NCBI GenBank assembly: GCA_015501585.1
Contig: JADNRY010000012.1
Coordinates: forward strand, 124,001-188,000
DNA from: Rhodocollybia butyracea
Lineage: Eukaryota > Basidiomycota > Agaricomycetes > Agaricales > Omphalotaceae
DNA length: 64,000 nucleotides
Reading direction: 5' to 3'
Under the pieces are notes generated by a model, which worked only from the letters and a program-made list of their open reading frames with translations, made no database searches and had not been told where the DNA came from. This document shows positions 58,316 to 64,000 of the stretch, piece after piece. Position 1 is the first letter of the stretch; each line of letters opens with the position of its first letter. A program made the position numbers and the translations under genes.

Positions 58316-60261
58316 CCTGCTCGTCTGAAGAGTGGAGCAGATAGGATGGGTGAGAAGCTACTCGCCTCTTATACGCAATATAAAATGTTCCGGTAAGATT
58401 ACGCACGTCGCACGCCCACAGGAACTTTTGGGATTTATCACCTAGTTCCGGACAGAGTTCTCAGGTGCATATTGGTATCCGCCATTCAATGTGAAGAGGG
58501 GGTAGATACGTGATAGCAAGAATAGTTGATGAAAGCTGAATGGACAACCGTATGGCGCAGGTCTTATCTGCCAAGTAATCGGGTCGGCAAGCCTCGCGGC
58601 CTTGAAAAGTTGTGTCATTTCAACAGTTATAAACGCCACTTTTCGATGCATTTTTAGTAGCCGATTGTCAAATTTGAGTAATCCATGTGTTAAGCGTCAA
58701 GTCAAGGAGCCTCCGCGCTTTTGTTCATGTGACCGAGCGTGAGAAAAGTTGCTATCTGAGATTAGTATCCATGTTTCCATTCAGTAAAGAACGCTTTGAC
58801 CTAGAAATCCGGGAAATCCTTAAGAAATCCCGGTTGCAAAATTCTACCAGGATCGGAGATAAAGCTCAAGGACTAGAGCGTCGGCGATAAATGGTTCCCT
58901 TAAACTCCAACTACGTACTAGTTAAATCGGTATCTCGTCTACCTTCAAGCAAGAGCCAGAAGGGGGCCTCAAAGCGGACCTGATTTCTCTTCCTCTCCTA
59001 CACTGCGTCTGTATCCTATTTTTATGCTTCACTTTCTCAGAATTGCCCTTCTTTCACTGCGAAAATCTACCCATAGTAAGCTGTGCTAGCTACCCACACC
59101 GCCATTGGAGCCGTACACCACCAATTGACAAGTGCCCTTAATGAGGCTTAGCACCTGGAGTTACTCACAGCCTATATGCGGTAAAACAGAGTCTTTTTAA
59201 AAAGAAAAAAAAGAGATACTCATCTCTACACAGATATTCTTATACCCCGATAAGGTTTCAGACTGCCAGACCCTGTGTCAAGATACTCCAAGTTTTATGG
59301 AGCCAAATAGGATGATATGACGTTCCGCAAATCTTGAACTTGTTCTCTTTGATCTCCAGAAAGAGTACTTCGTACAAGCTCCAAGTCCAGAGCGTGGTAG
59401 TAAGCTCGGAGGCTAGTTGTAAGACTCGGAACACGGAATAGAAAATTGGGGGAGACAAGGAGCTATGTATGGCAAACACCAGGGTCCGATTGGCAGAGAA
59501 ATTGTTGCGGTAACTATCGGACTAGGGGTAGAGTAGCGCGCTAGTTTATGGTACTTTGTTCTGTGCTCTCAGAGTTGGGGTCCCAAAAAACCGATGGTAA
59601 GCCACTGTTAGAGTGTGATATGTACGTAGGTGTTCGCTCGCTCGTTATATACATTACTTATGAATTGTGTACGTGAAGTTAAATCGCTTTCCTTTGTACC
59701 CCGTTGTCCCCATTTCCTCAAGTCCTAATATCGAGTCACCCGCTCTCTTGAAGTGAAAACCGAGTACAGCAACCATGTGCAGGAGTGGCTTAAAGTTGAA
59801 ACCTCTGACAAAAGTGATCACAAAGGCGGCATGACTGGTTTTTGAAAGGAGTGGAAAATCAGGGAACCGCACATGATGTATGAAGTTCCAAAGGTTCAAA
59901 TTTCAACGTTCAAGACGTATATGCAATTGGTGTCACGACGGCATACGTCCATGAGAACGTACGGTCGAGTTCGGAGCGATGATAGCCAAGTGGCGGGCCG
60001 GCTCTGGGCCGTTCAACTTGACTTCGAATGTCTCCATTTTTAAGCCTCATTTCGATTCTCTTCTACGTGAAATATCTTCTAGTGTCAGCATCAACTCCTA
60101 TCTTAGATTCTTCTTCGACCCGTTAGTCTGGATTTCATTCAAAACTCTAATAGTATTAGATGATCCACAGGAACTTTGAAAATTCACGAATGGACGCCAG
60201 GCAAAAGTCTTCAAGAAGATCTCATAGACCTGATCTTTACTGACCTCAAAAGTAGATTCCC
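58316..60261. other. gene-free 1.9-kb region between OPT2 and the KAR5-like gene
   Basis: Contains the OPT2 promoter (58316-58420) and presumably the N-terminal exons of the KAR5-like gene at its right end. In between only short open frames without motifs occur (for example 67 codons at 58687 and 81 codons on the minus strand at 59654). No repeat or RNA gene recognised. Confidence 0.45.
58365..58373 (-). promoter_or_regulatory. TATA box of OPT2
   Basis: TATAAGAGG on the minus strand, about 50-58 nt upstream of the OPT2 ATG. Confidence 0.45.
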
Positions 60262-62354
60262 TTGAAGACTATTCGCGCCGTTCGGACTGTTTCCGAAAAG
60301 CGGCTGGATCGATAAGAACGCGTTGTGCAGAGCTGAATATGAACGAAGAGGAGAGAGTAGTTGGTGAGTACATTTATTCTACGTGTAACCGATCAAGTAA
60401 GTAAGCTTGACCTTATAGCTGCCATTTCGATGACTCTATGCGAATTGGCAACTGCAAAACACCATGCGCCACCTTTGGAATGCAACATTTTCTCTCTTCA
60501 TCTACGTGAAGGCCTGGGATCCTACGGAGACAGGTCCGCGGAATCAGATGTCAGAGGCGACTGTGTCAAGTTCGATTAATTTTGGCCGCATACATCCCAA
60601 ATTGAAGATATGTTTCGCAGTGCTTTATCCCGTAGCGCCCAATTCTGGTCAAGCTATTCCGGGTATCTTCGAGAAGTTCGTGAGTCTGCTCGTCAATGTT
60701 GCCTTCGAAATTCAAAAGCTTACCGAAACGTTATCTAGCCCAATTGTGCTTTACTTTTCAAAGAGAGAATGATATTGGTGGGTCCTGCGGCTGCTTCCTT
60801 CCTCTCAGTTGACATCCTCGCTATAGACAACGCGAAAGATATTTTCCGCAACATCTCTTTGAACCAGGAAATTTTCCTTCGGAAGATAATCGACCGTGAA
60901 CAGGCCAATGAGCTTCACACAGAAAGGTGGTCCTTATCACTGGCTGTACGTTGTACAACGCATTCTTTCGCTATTACGAATATATCATCCCCAGGACCTG
61001 TCCATTATTGTGGACGAGTTACATTTGCTGCCTGGACAATTTCGATTTCAGTCTTCGGGTGCCGTAGAAGAGATTCAACGCCATAGTATAGAGGTTTGTT
61101 TACCCTCTTTATAGTGCGTATGAAGCTAATGATTTCCTGCAGGTGCTCGATACCCTAATGGGCTCGTTCAACGAGTTACGCAATCAGGCTGTGGAAGATC
61201 GCAAGGTTCAAGTGGTCCAGGTAAGGTCTCTTACATGGAAGATGGCTATCTCTGACTGGTTGCCAGATCAATTCAGCGTTGGGTAGCTTATCAGAACAGG
61301 TTGGTTCCCAATGCCTTCATCCCATCTGTATTTGATGAACCGTCTGGATGCAGCACACTCAGGAATTACAAGCTATTGTCCCGCGATTAGAGGACAGTCT
61401 GTATTCTCTCCTGAGCCAAACGTTTCAGCTTGCTCAACGGCGTCATGAAACCATCGTCGATGAGATGACGGTGCGTAACGCTTCGTTTCTGTGGGCTATC
61501 AATTTAACAGGAGCCAGGCTACGACGCGGGATCAATGGAGAATTTTATACAGCGAGTTTTCTGCCCTGCAAGAGGTCAGACTCGCTTTCACAATGTTCTC
61601 ATTCGGGTTGCCGATTTAACCATCTTTCCTTTGGGAACTCAGGTAATCTCTCAACTCTCGCTCTCTACGGCCTCTGCTGCTATCTCCCTGGACTCAGTCT
61701 CAAAGCAAACGGTGCAAGAAATGTATCAAGCTCGTCAACTTATTTTGGACTCAGCTCAGCAGTTTAACCACGTTCTCGTTGACCTGACCGGAAGGACACT
61801 CGAACACATGGTGGCACTTGACGTGGCAGCGATAGACCTCAAGGACAAGCTGCTCCCCCCGCATCCCAGGGGAGATTCGTTCTCATACGAGAATGTGAAC
61901 TCCGAGAGGTGGTGGAAATCGAATATGATCAGGGTGCTAGGATTTTTACTTGGAGGTGCGTTTTTATTTACTCTTTGCTCCACTGTAGGATTTTGTGTAT
62001 ATGACCTGAATGAGCGTTGACTAGGTACCTCCTTGTCCGCCTGGACCAACTCTCCGTTCCTCAAAATTCTTGAACTCGTTTGGATTATCGTTTTCTGGCT
62101 CTTAAGACGGAGCCTTTCTGCGGTTACTGTGTGTTATCAGTTTTTCCATGCTTATGATTGAAAGCTCGTTGATTTTTATCGTAGGGTTTTATTGTTCTGT
62201 GCTTTTCGTGTCGCAAGTACATCCACCAGCTGCTGGTATCGTCTTCAAGTCGGTCGTATCACGAGCAAAATCAACTTGTAGGAGAAGGAAGACTCTTCAG
62301 GTAAGCTCTCCAGGACAATTTCGAATTTATGTCCTTTGTTAACAGGAATTCTGA
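60262..62354 (+). CDS. KAR5/Tht1-like nuclear (membrane) fusion protein, 5' end unresolved
   Basis: Matches the pattern of Kar5/Tht1, the ER/nuclear-envelope protein needed for nuclear fusion after mating. The Cys-rich luminal start is readable: DCFRKAAGSIRTRCAELNMN (60285-60345), then AAISMTLCELATAKHHAPPL and ECN, then ALSRSAQFWSSYSGYLREV (60628-60690), and DNAKDIFRNISLNQEIF. A long coiled-coil-like middle follows (VLDTLMGSFNELRNQAVED, LQAIVPRLEDSLYSLLSQTF). The end has hydrophobic segments (MIRVLGFLLGGTSLSAW, ILELVWIIVFWLLRR, GFIVLCFSC) and stops at RKRRKTLQEF. About ten introns. The initiator ATG and signal peptide lie upstream of 60262 in exons I could not fix, and the piece near 60690-60830 is uncertain. 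Confidence 0.62.
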
Positions 62355-63256
62355 AGCAGGGATCATCACAACTCTCTTACTTCGTTATATGACACACCGT
62401 CGGTGCGCGGAAATGCTCAAGTCTTCTCTCCAACACGAATTACTCCAGCTCGAACTAAATATACTGTTGCTCGCACTAAGATTTCTCGGATTCCTGATAG
62501 ACTCTGCACGCCCCGTTCTTTTACTGGTTGACCGGACACTCTACCGTGCAATGACCATCAATATACCTCACTTCGCAAGCTTTCTTAGAATACTGTACTA
62601 TGGATATCAACGCTTATTAACGTTAAAGCAAATGAAGAGTAAACTCATGATTCACATTCTCTCAAATGACCATACATGTATCGGATAGGGAAGTGATTAA
62701 TAAATAAAGGGATGGATATGAACAATGAACAGGCGACAGAAAGGAAATACAGAGAAAACAAAGAGAAAAAGAAAAAAAAATTGGTTGATACCGCACAAAA
62801 CTTTGGGGCTGGCCGAGTTGAAAGATCGCACGTCCATTAACTGAGGGGCCTCAATGTATTCAAGCCACGCAAGGCTTCAATCCCGAGGCCATTGTTGACC
62901 CATCCCTAGTATTTGTCCCGGTGCATCCATGTGTCGTCCACGCAGAGGAAAGTACGTTTCATACCCTGGAAGGGGTTTACCTCGCAGGCCGACAAAGCTC
63001 TTCTCAAAACCTGTTCCATCAATAGGCTGTTGAAAGGTCCACGGCTACAAATGGATCAGAAACTCGGTCGTAAACGGCATATTAAAACACACCGTCAATG
63101 CGCCAACATTCCTCCTTCAAACCAAATCCAGTATAGCCAGGAATCTAGTAACAGAGAGAGAGAGTATAAAGGGGCGAAGTTAAGTGTGCGAAAGCCTGAC
63201 AAGATCCATTTCGTAGCGAATATGAAAAGTCCATTTGACGAGTAACTTATTGGGCC
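62355..63256. other. converg­ent region between the KAR5-like gene and the last gene
   Basis: About 0.9 kb. The frame at 62329-62688 is Leu-rich and runs on past the KAR5-like stop, but no splice arrangement makes it part of that protein. An A-rich stretch at 62750-62780 is followed by non-coding sequence. No RNA gene recognised. Confidence 0.45.
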
Positions 63257-64000
63257 TCAAGTATCGGGGTCGAGTTTCTCGCCACGAGCGAGGACTCTGA
63301 CCGCTTTGCTGTCTGGGCGCTGGACCATTTCCATCATCGCAAGAACAGCAGGCGAACGCTCAACGAGTCCGCCTTTAAGCTTGTTGCTCTCGTTAGAAGG
63401 TGGGCGACGTCCACCTTTGTTCAGAATTCGCTTGGGACGATCTTCCTCTGAAGAAGAACGAGGATTTCCCGAGTGACCAGAACTTCCATTTGTTCTGGAC
63501 GTAGATTGAGACGGCGGGGGCGAAGGTTTAAAGTCGATAACTGTTATACCAGCTTTGGTCGCCCAGTAGCCGACATGAGATCCCACAGTGCGAGGCTCAT
63601 GCTTGTTAGCATGACCATGATGGGAAGGCGCTGGCAAAGGGACAGGGGCCAAAAGTGTGGCGTGAGTTTCTCCATCTGGCAGCTTGGTAATGGAGGTGGA
63701 AGGAGATGATGTGATCGTAGTGCATATCGCAAGAGCGACTTTGAGCTTTGCAGCGTCTACATTAGCGGGTGTGAGTGCATGTTCAGCTTCCCAACGGGCG
63801 CAGCAGATAGTGCGGCGAACCCATTCAGGAGAGCTGTGGAATGGGGTTTTCTCGTCCGAATCATCGGTATCGGGTTGGAAGTCGATGTTATCCCAGAGGA
63901 CAAAAGCGTCATCTCGCTGTACACGGATCCGAGGATTATTGCCGACTTGAGCCTCAAGAATGCGAGAAGCTGCGCGAGCTCGTAAAGCCAGAGAGTTTGT
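63257..64000 (-). CDS. conserved protein of unknown function, C-terminal part (cut by window end)
   Basis: One continuous exon of about 247 codons runs from the window edge to a stop at 63257, so the N-terminus is outside. I do not recognise the family. The first part looks folded and conserved: ARAASRILEAQVGNNPRIRV, QRDDAFVLWDNIDFQPDTDD, then SPEWVRRTICCARWEAEHAL and AAKLKVALAICTTIT. Then comes a Pro/Ser/His-rich linker (APVPLPAPSHHGHANKHEP), VGSHVGYWATKAGITVIDF, a Ser-rich basic stretch (EEDRPKRILNKGGRRPP) and an ending VRVLARGEKLDPDT. No membrane segment. An internal ATG at 63652 would give only the tail and is unlikely to be the start. Confidence 0.75.
   Translation of the reverse strand, partial: TNSLALRARAASRILEAQVGNNPRIRVQRDDAFVLWDNIDFQPDTDDSDEKTPFHSSPEWVRRTICCARWEAEHALTPANVDAAKLKVALAICTTITSSPSTSITKLPDGETHATLLAPVPLPAPSHHGHANKHEPRTVGSHVGYWATKAGITVIDFKPSPPPSQSTSRTNGSSGHSGNPRSSSEEDRPKRILNKGGRRPPSNESNKLKGGLVERSPAVLAMMEMVQRPDSKAVRVLARGEKLDPDT

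Noticed and set aside
1..64000. Transposons, CRISPR arrays or viral insertions
   Set aside because: No reverse transcriptase, transposase, terminal repeats or regularly spaced repeats were seen on either strand.

Overview
The window is a gene-dense, intron-rich nuclear segment of a filamentous fungus, almost certainly an agaricomycete (mushroom-forming basidiomycete). The evidence is the intron style (about 45-75 nt, GT-AG, with CTAAC/CTGAC-like branch points just before a short acceptor), paired aryl-alcohol oxidases and aryl-alcohol dehydrogenases typical of wood and litter decayers, and basidiomycete-type versions of NUG1, MEF1, SEC13, HAL2, prefoldin and a KAR5-like protein. No bacterial, plasmid, phage or CRISPR feature and no intact transposon was seen.

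Layout. 1-1576: no recognisable gene. 1.6-24 kb is mostly housekeeping: a GT2 membrane glycosyltransferase (+), NUG1 ribosome-biogenesis GTPase (-) divergent from mitochondrial EF-G MEF1 (+), SEC13 (-), an SDR oxidoreductase (+) with a decayed duplicate behind it, an MFS anion permease (-), an RS/RD-rich RRM protein (+), a small tail-basic membrane protein (+) and the HAL2 nucleotidase (-). 25-54 kb is accessory metabolism: OPT oligopeptide transporter 1 (+), aldo-keto reductase AKR1 (-), aryl-alcohol oxidase AAO1 (-), an unusual CCCH-RBR ubiquitin ligase (+), AAO2 (-), AKR2 (-), an intron-containing tRNA-Val(AAC) (-), an alpha/beta hydrolase (+), a second MFS carrier (+), a DUF4484/LCHN-like protein (-) divergent from prefoldin subunit 5 (+), an F-box protein (+) and AKR3 (+). 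54-64 kb: OPT transporter 2 (-), about 2 kb without a gene, a KAR5/Tht1-like karyogamy protein (+) and the 3' end of an unidentified conserved gene (-) that runs off the window.

How the genes may work together. AAO (aryl alcohol to aldehyde, releasing H2O2) and AAD-type AKRs (aldehyde back to alcohol with NADPH) form the known extracellular/intracellular aromatic redox cycle that feeds peroxidases during lignin attack. Two AAOs, three AKRs, an SDR, two anion MFS carriers and two OPT carriers lie within about 44 kb, and several of them carry a TATA box 45-70 nt before the ATG. That co-location is seen; co-function is inference.

Points that most deserve a second look: a 2-nt micro-exon required to keep OPT2 in frame; five GC-AG introns, two of them in the prefoldin gene; recurrent single-base frame breaks in otherwise conserved genes, provable inside the window where an intact paralogue exists, which look like consensus sequence errors rather than pseudogenes; and the SDR pseudogene. 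All exon structures were assembled by eye from splice signals and reading-frame continuity, so individual boundaries may be off.
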